This document shows positions 1 to 6,522 of a DNA stretch of 25,062 nt, in pieces. The translations under genes were made by a program, and so were the position numbers. Below the pieces are notes generated by a model. That model searched no databases. It saw only the letters and a program-made list of their open reading frames with translations, and had not been told where the DNA came from. Origin of the DNA: a virus; the IMG/VR virus record IMGVR_UViG_3300025326_000191, positions 1 to 25,062 of that record, one strand, 5' to 3'. The stretch's first letter is position 1; every line of letters starts with the position of its first letter.

Positions 1-1
1 T

Positions 2-577
2 GGCGGGGACGGAGGGAACACGACGTTTGGGGACGGGTCAGGATCGCTGCACCAGTGGATCGCGTTTGGCGGGTCAGGTGGGTCGGCGGGGGCGGTAGGG
101 ACGGGAGCGAACGGGGCTGGTGGAGCTGGAGGAGCTGGGGGTGGGTGCGCGAGCGGGACGTGCAGCAAGACAGCGGGGGGGTCAGGCGGGGCGGCGGGGG
201 CGGCTGGGGGGCAGCAAAGTCAGACGATTCCCGGGCTCACGCAGATCTTGCTCGGCGGATCGGGAGGGGGTGGGGGCGGCACGGCGGCTGCCGGCGGTCT
301 GGGGACCGCGTTGGCGCCGTTCTCGGCGCAGGTCGCTGGGGGTGTGGTCGGGAGCAGCGCTGGTGGTGGCTCGGGGGCGGGGTGCATGTTCGCGCCGGGG
401 AGCATTGGAGGGGCGGGCGCCTCGGCGGGCGGGGCTGGCGTGGTGGGAACGGCGCTTGCGTCCTACGCCTACGGGTGTGGGGGCGGGGGGGGATCGAGCG
501 GCGATGACGTGAGCCAGAACGGGGGCGCCGGGGCGGCCGGAGGTGGTGGCGTGATCATCGTGGAGTACACCCAATGA
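2..577 (+). CDS. Glycine-rich fibre-like protein, C-terminal part (5' partial)
   Basis: The frame is open from the left edge to a TGA at 575-577, giving 191 visible residues with no start codon needed inside the window. The sequence is dominated by Gly, Ala and Ser, with runs of five or six glycines, and ends in GGGGVIIVEYTQ. A poly-Gly region closing with a short hydrophobic strand of the V-I-I-V-E-Y kind is typical of the C-terminal domain of phage tail fibre and collar proteins, where polyglycine helices pack at the fibre tip. The N-terminal attachment domain must lie upstream. The stop overlaps the next start by ATGA, so the two are probably translationally coupled. Many internal starts exist but none is needed. 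The fibre role is inferred from composition and context only; another low-complexity surface protein is possible. Confidence 0.75.
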   Translation, partial: GGDGGNTTFGDGSGSLHQWIAFGGSGGSAGAVGTGANGAGGAGGAGGGCASGTCSKTAGGSGGAAGAAGGQQSQTIPGLTQILLGGSGGGGGGTAAAGGLGTALAPFSAQVAGGVVGSSAGGGSGAGCMFAPGSIGGAGASAGGAGVVGTALASYAYGCGGGGGSSGDDVSQNGGAGAAGGGGVIIVEYTQ

Positions 578-975
578 GGCGCATCTGGCTCGGACTTCTG
601 CTCGTGCTGCTGATCGCGGCTCCGGTCCGCGCCGGGGTCTGGCTGACGGGCCAGGCGACGAACCCGGCGGCGAACCAGGTCATTCTGACCACGCCATCCC
701 TCCAGGACCGTCCGGCCGAGTTCGTGGTGTACGTGCGGACGACCGTGGCCGTGAACTTGGCGCTGGAGCGCCGGAATGCGGCGGGCGTGGCGTATGGGAA
801 CGATTCGGTGACGCTGCCGTTCGATCCGAACAACGTGGTGCCGATCGCGTTGACCATGACCTTCGTGAGCGGCGACACGTTCCGCATCCGCGTCGTGACT
901 GGCGTCACCGGGACGGTGCAGGCCGCGATTCGCGTGAACGAGTACTGCCTGTCGGGTCTCGGGTGCGCGCGGTGA
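574..975 (+). CDS. Small secreted beta-rich protein with signal peptide
   Basis: This encodes 133 aa and starts at the ATG overlapping the previous stop (ATGA). Residues 1-20 form a clear Sec signal peptide: an Arg-Arg start, a leucine-rich core and a signal peptidase I-like end APVRA before GVWL. The mature part, about 113 residues, alternates hydrophobic and polar residues and looks like a single beta-sandwich domain (PAEFVVYVRTTVAVNLALER, then VVPIALTMTFVSGDTFRIRV). Only two cysteines are present, both near the C-terminus. The family is not recognised. Exported proteins are unusual in a virion gene cluster; it could be a periplasmic or surface accessory protein made during infection, or a former fibre-associated domain. 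The gene is well supported; the function is unknown. Confidence 0.75.
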   Translation: MRRIWLGLLLVLLIAAPVRAGVWLTGQATNPAANQVILTTPSLQDRPAEFVVYVRTTVAVNLALERRNAAGVAYGNDSVTLPFDPNNVVPIALTMTFVSGDTFRIRVVTGVTGTVQAAIRVNEYCLSGLGCAR

Positions 976-1163
976 ACGCGGTGGCGATGATCGCGCGGTG
1001 TCTCCTGCACCAGGGCGCTGAGATCGAGATTTCACCACCGCTCAGCCGGCGGTCCGAGATGACCGATGCGGGACTGGCGTTGCCGGTCGAGGCGGCGGTC
1101 GGTGTCGTCGAGGGCTATCACGCGCTGCCCAATGAGCGCTCGCTCGATCCTGGGATGGACTGA
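972..1163 (+). CDS. Hypothetical small protein
   Basis: This is a 63-aa protein from a GTG start that overlaps the preceding TGA as GTGA (972-975). An in-frame GTG at 963 would give three more residues, but the 4-bp overlap is the pattern used throughout this cluster. The stop TGA at 1161-1163 overlaps an ATG at 1163. The product starts NAVAMIARCLLHQGAEIEI and continues with acidic and hydrophobic residues; no motif, membrane segment or metal-binding set is visible. Its support comes mainly from the coupled start and stop and from filling an otherwise empty interval. Function is unknown. Confidence 0.5.
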   Translation: MNAVAMIARCLLHQGAEIEISPPLSRRSEMTDAGLALPVEAAVGVVEGYHALPNERSLDPGMD

Positions 1164-1282
1164 TGCGTGACGTGTCCGCGCTGCGGCTGCACTGTCGTCG
1201 AGCGCGAGGGGGCGGACTGGCGCTGCGTGTGGTGTGGGTGGCGCTGGCGGGCTGCCTCGACGATGCCGAGACGAGCCCATGA
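1163..1282 (+). CDS. Tiny lipoprotein-like peptide overlapping a zinc-ribbon frame
   Basis: This 39-aa frame starts at an ATG sharing a base with the previous stop (TGATG) and ends in a TGA that overlaps the next ATG (ATGA, 1279-1282), so it fits the coupled gene chain exactly. The peptide has a basic N-terminus (RLHCRRARGGG), a hydrophobic core (LALRVVWVALAGC) and then LDDAETSP. VALAGC matches a lipobox (L-A-G-C) for signal peptidase II, which would leave a lipidated tail of only nine residues. The same DNA in another frame encodes a convincing zinc ribbon (from 1167). Either both are translated, or one is a shadow, or a frameshift joins the zinc-ribbon head to the LDDAETSP tail. I cannot decide from sequence alone. 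Confidence 0.4.
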   Translation: MRDVSALRLHCRRARGGGLALRVVWVALAGCLDDAETSP

Positions 1283-1463
1283 GCGCCGTGACGCGCGTGC
1301 TGAGCACATCGATCAATCCGGGCCGGCTCATGCAGGAGTTCGTGGCGGTCTTCTCGTTCGGGTGCGGCATCTCGTGGGACGGCTATCAGTATGGAGAGCG
1401 GCAGGCGACGGTCGATGTGACGGCCCCAGTGCCGGGCCAGATCCGTGTCTTCCCGCCGATTGA
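1167..1463 (+). CDS. Small zinc-ribbon protein, possibly frameshifted
   Basis: A GTG start gives 98 aa whose first 27 residues form a textbook four-cysteine zinc ribbon: C3-P-R-C6 and C20-V-W-C23-G-W, with 13 residues between the pairs. From about residue 38 the frame runs inside the next gene (starting 1279) and becomes Arg/Gly/Ala-rich, which looks like an antisense-type shadow rather than protein. A likely reading is that the true product is a roughly 38-aa zinc ribbon ending near 1282. This would need a -1 shift into the frame ending LDDAETSP, through an assembly error, mutation or recoding. No classic slippery heptamer is seen. Small zinc ribbons of this type occur in many phage structural clusters; their role is unknown. 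Confidence 0.4.
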   Translation: MTCPRCGCTVVEREGADWRCVWCGWRWRAASTMPRRAHERRDARAEHIDQSGPAHAGVRGGLLVRVRHLVGRLSVWRAAGDGRCDGPSAGPDPCLPAD

Positions 1464-1686
1464 GCTGACGCCTGCACAGATCACGGTGCTGGACAACGTC
1501 TTGGCCGCGCACAACGCCGCCGTGCTCTCGGACGATCAGGTGCGCCAGGACCAGGATGTGGCGGACCTCGTGAGCTTGCGGACCGCGCTCACGAACTGGG
1601 ACACGCTCACGAACGCGCAACGCAACGCAGCCCTCAAGCTCGCCGTTCGCCTCCTGCTTCGCACGGTGCGGGGCGATGCGATCTAG
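1279..1686 (+). CDS. Hypothetical phage protein (135 aa)
   Basis: The start chosen is the ATG at 1279 in the ATGA overlap; an upstream in-frame ATG at 1234 would add 15 atypical residues. The product begins MSAVTRVLSTSINPGRLMQE. It has a beta-like first half ending PGQIRVFPP and a predicted helical second half starting ELTPAQITVLDNVLAAHNAA, then NWDTLTNAQRNAALKLAVRL. No catalytic motif, signal peptide or membrane segment is visible. Its position behind fibre-like and secreted genes suggests an accessory of the tail block, but there is no direct evidence. The final codons lie just before a strong AGGAGG site that serves the next gene. Confidence 0.65.
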   Translation: MSAVTRVLSTSINPGRLMQEFVAVFSFGCGISWDGYQYGERQATVDVTAPVPGQIRVFPPIELTPAQITVLDNVLAAHNAAVLSDDQVRQDQDVADLVSLRTALTNWDTLTNAQRNAALKLAVRLLLRTVRGDAI

Positions 1687-1698
1687 GAGGAGTCGTCC

Positions 1699-2571
1699 AT
1701 GCTGAGGCCGCTACTCGCCACCGTACTCTTGGCCGCCTTCCCGATGATCGCGGCCGCTCAGACCTTGACCGAGGTCGGGTTCATCCGCACCACGCCCTTC
1801 GCCGGGTCGACCGTCTCCATGGGCGACGGCGAGGGCATGGCCTTCGTGCCGCTCGACAACGCGCTCTGGCTCGTGGACGACCACACCAAGCGCGTGTACG
1901 AGGTGGATCGGACGACGGGGCAGCTCCGGCGGTTCATCAGCCAGTCCGTGTTCGCCAACACCCGGCAGTTCGGCGGCACCGCGCTGGCAGGCTCGGGTCG
2001 CACGGGCGATCTTGAGGCGGCCGCCTACGACGCCGCCAGCGACGAGCTATACGTCTTCAATTCGAGTACGCAGACGGCCTACCGGCTCAAGGCGAGCGCG
2101 ACGACCGGCGCGTTGGAACCGGAGTCCTGGCAGCCGTTCCCGTCGACGATCGACCCGACGGGCGCGGCGTGGCACCCGCTCGGGGCGCTCTACGTGAGTG
2201 CAGGGAAGGGAACGATCAGGAAGTACAACTACGAAGCGAACACCCTCGGACCATTGATCGCGCTGCCAGGCGTCTCAGGCGTCGTGTTCGGCATGGGATT
2301 CAATGCCGACGGCTCCCAGATGTGGGTCGTCACCAGCGCGGATCGGCTGTACCGCGTGGACTGGGCCACGCTTCAGGTGCTCCAGAGCTTCGACCTGACC
2401 GTCCACAACATCCACGACGCCCGGGCCGTCGAGGTGATCGACGGCGCGATCTACGTGCTCGACGGCTACGCCTTGCCGGCCAGCGATCCGAAGTTCCTGG
2501 CCGTGACGCTGTTCGTCGTCGAGGGTGAGGTGGAGCCTCCACCGCCGCCGCCGGACCCGGTCTGCCCGTAG
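1699..2571 (+). CDS. Secreted beta-propeller-like protein
   Basis: This encodes 290 aa and is preceded by a strong ribosome-binding site (AGGAGG at about 1686-1691, 7-8 bases from the ATG). Residues 1-21 are a Sec signal peptide (MLRPLLATVLLAAFPMIAAAQ). The mature protein shows repeated blade-like strands with short Asp/Gly turns: ALWLVDDHTKRVYEVDRTTG, ELYVFNSSTQTAYRL, ALYVSAGKGTIRKYNYEANT, QMWVVTSADRLYRVDWAT and AIYVLDGYALP. This spacing of about 45 residues fits a beta-propeller of the NHL, YncE or SdiA-regulated type. It ends in a proline run, PPPPPPDPVCP. No catalytic residues can be assigned. An exported propeller is not a normal virion component and may act at the cell surface or be host-derived cargo. 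The propeller call is from pattern, not a search. Confidence 0.7.
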   Translation: MLRPLLATVLLAAFPMIAAAQTLTEVGFIRTTPFAGSTVSMGDGEGMAFVPLDNALWLVDDHTKRVYEVDRTTGQLRRFISQSVFANTRQFGGTALAGSGRTGDLEAAAYDAASDELYVFNSSTQTAYRLKASATTGALEPESWQPFPSTIDPTGAAWHPLGALYVSAGKGTIRKYNYEANTLGPLIALPGVSGVVFGMGFNADGSQMWVVTSADRLYRVDWATLQVLQSFDLTVHNIHDARAVEVIDGAIYVLDGYALPASDPKFLAVTLFVVEGEVEPPPPPPDPVCP

Positions 2572-2572
2572 C

Positions 2573-3826
2573 ATGGCCGAGATCGCCCACGCCTTCGCCG
2601 AGCAGACGGCCCTCCAGTCGACGAGCGACAACACGAACTGGACCGACGTCGTCTCGATGGCGTCGACCAGCTTCGTCGTGGGCGGAAAATACTGGCTCTA
2701 CGTGATCGGCGAGTCGAGCCGCAACGCGGGCGCGTCCTTCAGTCATCTGCGCGTTGTCCACGGGTCCACGGCCTTCGACGAGTCCGTGGCGGTGATGACC
2801 ACGCGTGGCTCAGTCGCCTACATCTGCTATGCATGGCAGACGGTTTGGACGGCCATATCTGGGGAAGCCGTCGCGCTCCAGCACAAGGTCTTCACCGGGG
2901 GCACGGACACGATCGACACGGACAATGCAGAGATCGTGGCGATCCGGCTCGATGCGGACCTGACGGAGAACACGGACTGGTTCTTCGTCGAGGATGCGGC
3001 GGACCTCTCACTGACGACGACCTACCAAGACGGTGCGAGCAAGACGTTCACGCCTGGCACCGCCAGCCATGACTGGCTCTGCGTCGCGATGAGCCAGGTT
3101 GACGTGACGAACACGACCAACGCTGTGGCCACGCGCATCAACGCCGCTGGCACCGTCACGGACACCGTGCCCGAGTGCATCGGGCACCCCTCGAACAACA
3201 ACTACATCATCGTCCACACCCTGATGAGGGTGTACGAGGACTTGGCGGCCAGCAGCCAGACCTTCAAGGAGCAGTCGGCGTCGATCACGGCGAACGCGCA
3301 CACGCGCTTTCACAGCTCGATCTTTCTGCTCGATCTGGACAAGTTCAAGGAACATGCTCAGGCGTACACGGCGGCGGATCTCACGCTCGGGACGACGGCG
3401 TGGGCCGATGCGATCCAGACCGTCGGGATCACGCCGAGCTCGGCCGGCGATGTGCTGTTCCTTGGCTGGTGGGGCGCCGACATCGGCGGGGGCGCGACGG
3501 GCGACGTCGTCTCGTCGCGGTCGCAGGTGGACGACACCGACGCACCGGGCACGCAGACGACGGACGCCTACACGCTCTGGACAGGGCGGGCCGCTGCCGA
3601 CGAATACCAGGTGGCGCACGCCACGATCGAGAACGTCACGGCGGCCGCGCACACCCTCGACCTTGATGGTCACAAGGGCGCCAGCGCCACCGCGCCGACC
3701 GCGCAGTACCGTTCGGCCATCGCGGTCACGATGAACCTCGCCGCGGCCGCGTTGACGACCGAGCAGACCCTACCCGCCTGGGTGCATCAACGCCTGACGG
3801 TGGCGCTGGGGCGCTCCTATGTCTGA
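2573..3826 (+). CDS. Multi-domain beta-sandwich virion or fibre-like protein
   Basis: This is a 417-aa protein; the ATG at 2573 lies 1 bp after the preceding stop. An in-frame upstream ATG at 2525 would add 16 Arg-rich residues read from inside the propeller gene and is unlikely. The protein is Thr/Ala/Asp-rich and almost cysteine-free, with long alternating strands. Two parts look related: an N-terminal section (TNWTDVVSMASTSFVVGGKYWLYVIG) and a C-terminal one (AWADAIQTVGITPSSAGDVLFLGWWG), each followed by acidic loops and an 'AHATIEN'-type strand. This suggests duplicated beta-sandwich domains. Composition and position near other fibre-like genes point to a surface-exposed virion protein such as a fibre or a receptor- or glycan-binding protein. 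No enzyme motif is visible. Confidence 0.7.
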   Translation: MAEIAHAFAEQTALQSTSDNTNWTDVVSMASTSFVVGGKYWLYVIGESSRNAGASFSHLRVVHGSTAFDESVAVMTTRGSVAYICYAWQTVWTAISGEAVALQHKVFTGGTDTIDTDNAEIVAIRLDADLTENTDWFFVEDAADLSLTTTYQDGASKTFTPGTASHDWLCVAMSQVDVTNTTNAVATRINAAGTVTDTVPECIGHPSNNNYIIVHTLMRVYEDLAASSQTFKEQSASITANAHTRFHSSIFLLDLDKFKEHAQAYTAADLTLGTTAWADAIQTVGITPSSAGDVLFLGWWGADIGGGATGDVVSSRSQVDDTDAPGTQTTDAYTLWTGRAAADEYQVAHATIENVTAAAHTLDLDGHKGASATAPTAQYRSAIAVTMNLAAAALTTEQTLPAWVHQRLTVALGRSYV

Positions 3827-4133
3827 GGGGTCCGTGCCGTGGCATCACGCGGGGAACCGCATCCTGGGCAACCCGTTCTCCTCGTTGGGCGAGTCGTGGT
3901 GCCCGCGGTGTAAGATGCCGGTGGAATGCGACACCGAGTCCTCGCACCGTGGGACGCAGTACGTGTGGTCGCGGCGTTGTCCGCGGTGCGGCGCCGTCGT
4001 GAGTTGGGGCGCCTACCAGAACGTGCCGATCCTCGGGGCCGCGGATGCGCGACGCCAGCGTGAGGCGGTGGCGTTCGTGACGCGACCCGGCGCGGACCGG
4101 CGCGGATCACGAAAGGGAAGAGCATGCCTCTGA
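3819..4133 (+). CDS. Zinc-ribbon protein (CPRC...CPRC)
   Basis: This encodes 104 aa, overlapping the previous gene by 8 bp. It contains two CPRC knuckles, C28-P-R-C31 and C54-P-R-C57, separated by 22 residues, with an extra Cys at 37. Around them are aromatic and charged residues (YVWSRRCPRCGAVVSW), the arrangement of a rubredoxin-like zinc ribbon. The C-terminal 30 residues are Arg-rich and may be disordered. The family is not recognised. It is one of several cysteine-motif proteins in this window and is followed by another one (4124), overlapping by 10 bp. Zinc binding is inferred from the cysteine pattern; the role could be nucleic acid or protein contact. Confidence 0.7.
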   Translation: MSEGSVPWHHAGNRILGNPFSSLGESWCPRCKMPVECDTESSHRGTQYVWSRRCPRCGAVVSWGAYQNVPILGAADARRQREAVAFVTRPGADRRGSRKGRACL

Positions 4134-4402
4134 TCATCGAGCTTCCCCACTGCGCGATCTGTGGGAAGGACTACGTGGCTGGCGAGATCATGGCCGGCGT
4201 GCGGTTCGGCCACACCGAGATCCCGGGACCGGACGGGATGCCGGTCCTCACCGACCCCGGCGAGTACTTCGAGGGGCACTACGACTGCATCTGTGAGGCG
4301 ATGGGTCCGGTCAAAACCCTGGAGGCGATCCAGACGAGCAAGTTGTCCCCGCGCGACCTCGCCATGGCCGCCGGGTTCACCGTCAAACAGAAAGGAGCTT
4401 GA
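4124..4402 (+). CDS. Small Cys-motif protein
   Basis: This encodes 92 aa from an ATG inside the end of the preceding gene (10-bp overlap), with a purine-rich GAAAGGGAAGAG stretch just upstream as a ribosome-binding site. Residues 10-13 form C-A-I-C and residues 52-57 form H-Y-D-C-I-C, so four cysteines and a histidine could bind one metal ion. The middle (EIPGPDGMPVLTDPGEYFEG) looks like a beta hairpin, and the tail (LSPRDLAMAAGFTVKQKGA) like a short helix. No family is recognised. The gene is closely followed by a Shine-Dalgarno AAAGGAGC serving the next start. Confidence 0.65.
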   Translation: MPLIIELPHCAICGKDYVAGEIMAGVRFGHTEIPGPDGMPVLTDPGEYFEGHYDCICEAMGPVKTLEAIQTSKLSPRDLAMAAGFTVKQKGA

Positions 4403-4403
4403 C

Positions 4404-4880
4404 ATGGCCAAGATGGGAGTCTTTTTCGGATCGGCCGTGGCCTCGTTCGCCACGACGACGGGGCGCAAGACGGCGCTACGGATCGCGCCGGCGGCGACGC
4501 GCCGTGTCGAGATCGTCGAGATCAGGATGACCGGCGCTGGGTCGATTGCGCCGGCCGACATCCAGCACGAATGCACGTTGGGGGCCTGCACGGCGGCGGG
4601 CGCGGGGACGTTGACCGCCCAGACACCGCAGCCCATGGATCAGGGCGCGCAGGCTGCCGGCTCGACGTGCGGCGTCAACGCCACTGCGGAGCCGACCACG
4701 TACTCCGCGGTGCTTCCGATCAGCTTCGGCTTCAACCAGCGCGGCGGGGATCGGTGGGCCGTGCCGCGCGGGGAGGGCTACATCTTCGGCGCTGAGAACA
4801 CCAACCTCGTCGCCGGCGTGCGAATCGTGTCCTCGTCCGCAGGCAACATTGACGGGGACGCGCATTTCTGGGAGCCGTAA
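4404..4880 (+). CDS. Beta-rich virion-like protein
   Basis: This is a 158-aa product with start ATG 4404 preceded by AAAGGAGCTTGAC, a good ribbon of purines at proper spacing. Longer in-frame ATGs upstream lie inside the previous gene and give an Arg/Ser-rich shadow. The sequence is a run of beta strands: TALRIAPAATRRVEIVEIRMTG, then SAVLPISFGFNQRGGDRWAVP, then GYIFGAENTNLVAGVRIVSS. Proteins with this layout (strand-rich, ending with an H-x-x-F/W-E-like motif, here DAHFWEP) are common hypothetical virion proteins in environmental phages, possibly small decoration or fibre-associated jelly-roll domains. That assignment is from general familiarity and is not proven. Three cysteines are present without a metal-site pattern. 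Confidence 0.65.
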   Translation: MAKMGVFFGSAVASFATTTGRKTALRIAPAATRRVEIVEIRMTGAGSIAPADIQHECTLGACTAAGAGTLTAQTPQPMDQGAQAAGSTCGVNATAEPTTYSAVLPISFGFNQRGGDRWAVPRGEGYIFGAENTNLVAGVRIVSSSAGNIDGDAHFWEP

Positions 4881-4897
4881 CCGCGACGGCTTAGCCG

Positions 4898-6229
4898 ATG
4901 TCCGACTTCTTCACGCGCGTTGCGGTTGAGCGGCCGACCGGCCAGCGCGGCGCACTGTTCTCGACGCTCCCAACCACGCCGCTCTTCACGGCGGCGTTCA
5001 TCCAGTCGCCGGGCTTGCATCTTGTCGATCGCCGTTCCGGCCGAGACGTCACGTACCAGCGTGTCCAGCACCCGGAATGGCCGATCTTCCAGACGCTTCC
5101 CGGTGTGCCGCTCTTCCAAGGCGCCTACGATCAACCCGTCACGCCACAGGGGCCCGTGCCGGCGCGTCCTGATCGCCCGCTGGCGCTTGATGCGGTTCGC
5201 ACGCCCGACTGGCCAGTCTTCAGGACGCTTCCCACGGTCCCGCTGTTCCAGCCGGCCTATGACCAGCGCCGGACACCGTTGACGCCGGTGCCACCGCGGC
5301 TCGATCGTCCAGTTTCGTTCGATCCCGTCCGAGTCCCGGACTGGCCGATCTTCGCTGGTCTTCCGACCACGCCGATCTTCCAAGGTGCGCTGGCGCAGGC
5401 CCGGACCCCTGGACTCGTGCCTTCAGCACCGATCTTGGCGCCGATGTCCACCTACGCGCGCCACGTCCTCGACTGGTGGGCTTCGCTGCCGACGACGCCG
5501 ACCTTCACAGGCGCGGTGGCTCAGCATCACCGGCGAGACCTTGCTCTTCCAGCCCCTCCTACCACGCCCGAAATCTGGACCGGCACGGCATGGGTCACCA
5601 GCATCCTGGCGCCTCCGCTCACGGCGGCCGAACAAGCACCGATTTGGGCGCAAACGCGAGCGCCCCACGCTGGTCCCGCCCCGATGATGGAGCCGATGTC
5701 TCAGTACATGCGGCAGATCTTGGAGGGTTGGACGTCTCTTCCCACGATGCCGACCTTCACAGGAGCCATCACGCAACGGCGTGACATCGCTGAGGCACCT
5801 CCACCCGCAACGCTCGATATCTGGACGGGTGCAGCGTGGATCAACGCGATCCTGGCGCCGCCACCGGCGATCACGCTCGCTCAACAGGCGCCGATTTGGG
5901 CGCAGACCCGAGTCGCTCATGCGGCAGCCGCGTCGTTCGTGACCTTCGATATTCCACGCCCGATCGGCCTCGGCGCGTTGACGGCCTCCGAGTTCGCCGG
6001 CATCTGGAGTCAGCGAAGGGTGACGGATCGTTTCGATGGCGTCATCCGCGAGCTGGCGGCGTACCACAACTCCCGGCCCAGTTGGCCGGTCATCTATGTC
6101 ATCCGGCAGATCCTCCTGCTCAGTGGTGTTCATCTCACCGACTCGCCCCAGGCCAATGATGCTGCGTTACCAGGAGTTCCGCAGACCATCGCCATGGCCA
6201 TGACGAGTTCGCCGCAGACACACCGATGA
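4898..6229 (+). CDS. Tandem-repeat protein with 44-residue period
   Basis: This 443-aa, Pro/Ala/Thr-rich protein is built from repeats. Three consecutive units of exactly 44 residues (59-102, 103-146, 147-190) share P-[DE]-W-P-[IV]-F-x-x-L-P-x-x-P-[IL]-F-Q-x-A, the first two with a later D-R-P and V-R. A 43-residue degenerate unit (16-58) precedes them. From residue 191 the pattern changes to two copies of about 84 residues with LPT-x-PTFTGA, then I-W-T-G-x-A-W and APIWAQTR. The last 70 residues are non-repetitive and include a hydrophobic stretch, WPVIYVIRQILLL. No signal peptide or catalytic motif is visible. The repeat style suggests an elongated or solenoid protein, perhaps a fibre shaft or linker. 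It ends in an ATGA-type overlap with the BppU-like gene. I do not recognise the family. Confidence 0.75.
   Translation: MSDFFTRVAVERPTGQRGALFSTLPTTPLFTAAFIQSPGLHLVDRRSGRDVTYQRVQHPEWPIFQTLPGVPLFQGAYDQPVTPQGPVPARPDRPLALDAVRTPDWPVFRTLPTVPLFQPAYDQRRTPLTPVPPRLDRPVSFDPVRVPDWPIFAGLPTTPIFQGALAQARTPGLVPSAPILAPMSTYARHVLDWWASLPTTPTFTGAVAQHHRRDLALPAPPTTPEIWTGTAWVTSILAPPLTAAEQAPIWAQTRAPHAGPAPMMEPMSQYMRQILEGWTSLPTMPTFTGAITQRRDIAEAPPPATLDIWTGAAWINAILAPPPAITLAQQAPIWAQTRVAHAAAASFVTFDIPRPIGLGALTASEFAGIWSQRRVTDRFDGVIRELAAYHNSRPSWPVIYVIRQILLLSGVHLTDSPQANDAALPGVPQTIAMAMTSSPQTHR
4943..5467 (+). repeat. In-frame 132-bp tandem repeats
   Basis: Within the repeat protein, coding units start at 5072, 5204 and 5336 with an exact 132-bp period, preceded by one diverged 129-bp unit at 4943-5071. 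The DNA copies are diverged while the protein motif is kept, so this is an old duplication rather than a fresh expansion. The most conserved core encodes P-[DE]-W-P-x-F-x-x-L-P. Confidence 0.7.
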
Positions 6230-6522
6230 CCTTCGAGTTCTGGGACAACGACATCGGGATCGAGCTCCGCGTGACGTTGACGGACTCGGATAGGGCGGCG
6301 GTCGATCTGACGGGCGGCACCGCGACGTTGCGCGTTCCGGGGCAGACGGCTCGGACCTGTACGGTGATGAATCAGGTGACCAATCTCGGGACGGTGTCGT
6401 ACACGACCATCGCCTTGGACTTCACGCCCGGCGAGTACTCGGGACAGATCAGGGTGGCGCTGCCCGATGGATCGACCCGTCATTCAGACGTGTTCACGCT
6501 CGCCGTCTCGAAGGCGACGTGA
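6226..6522 (+). CDS. BppU-type Ig-like domain protein
   Basis: This encodes 98 aa and starts in an ATGA overlap with the repeat protein. The order of strands is a match to the N-terminal Ig-like domain of phage baseplate upper proteins (BppU family): GIELRVTLTDSDRAAVDLTG, then ATLRVPG, then GTVSYTTIALDFTPGEYSGQ and IRVALPDG with a final SDVFTLAV. In Lactococcus phages that domain anchors receptor-binding proteins to the baseplate; small stand-alone versions are common in environmental phages near fibre genes. Here it fills the whole protein and probably serves as a small adaptor or tail-surface component. The family call is by pattern recognition; the partner is unknown. Confidence 0.7.
   Translation: MTFEFWDNDIGIELRVTLTDSDRAAVDLTGGTATLRVPGQTARTCTVMNQVTNLGTVSYTTIALDFTPGEYSGQIRVALPDGSTRHSDVFTLAVSKAT

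Noticed and set aside
55-574. Several other open frames over the glycine-rich coding end, on both strands
   Set aside because: They are Arg/Trp/Gly- or Pro/Ala-rich shadows of the poly-Gly frame, which alone runs through from the edge and ends in a typical fibre C-terminus.
1167-1300. Programmed -1 frameshift in the zinc-ribbon frame
   Set aside because: No X-XXY-YYZ slippery heptamer or clear downstream stem was found, so recoding is kept only as a possibility.
2525-2572. Upstream ATG for the beta-sandwich protein
   Set aside because: It would add Arg-rich residues read from inside the proline-coding end of the propeller gene; ATG 2573 follows the previous stop by one base.
4898-6229. CRISPR-like or DNA-level repeat array in the 132-bp repeats
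   Set aside because: The periodicity is in protein motif with diverged DNA copies and in-frame units; there are no short identical repeats with spacers.
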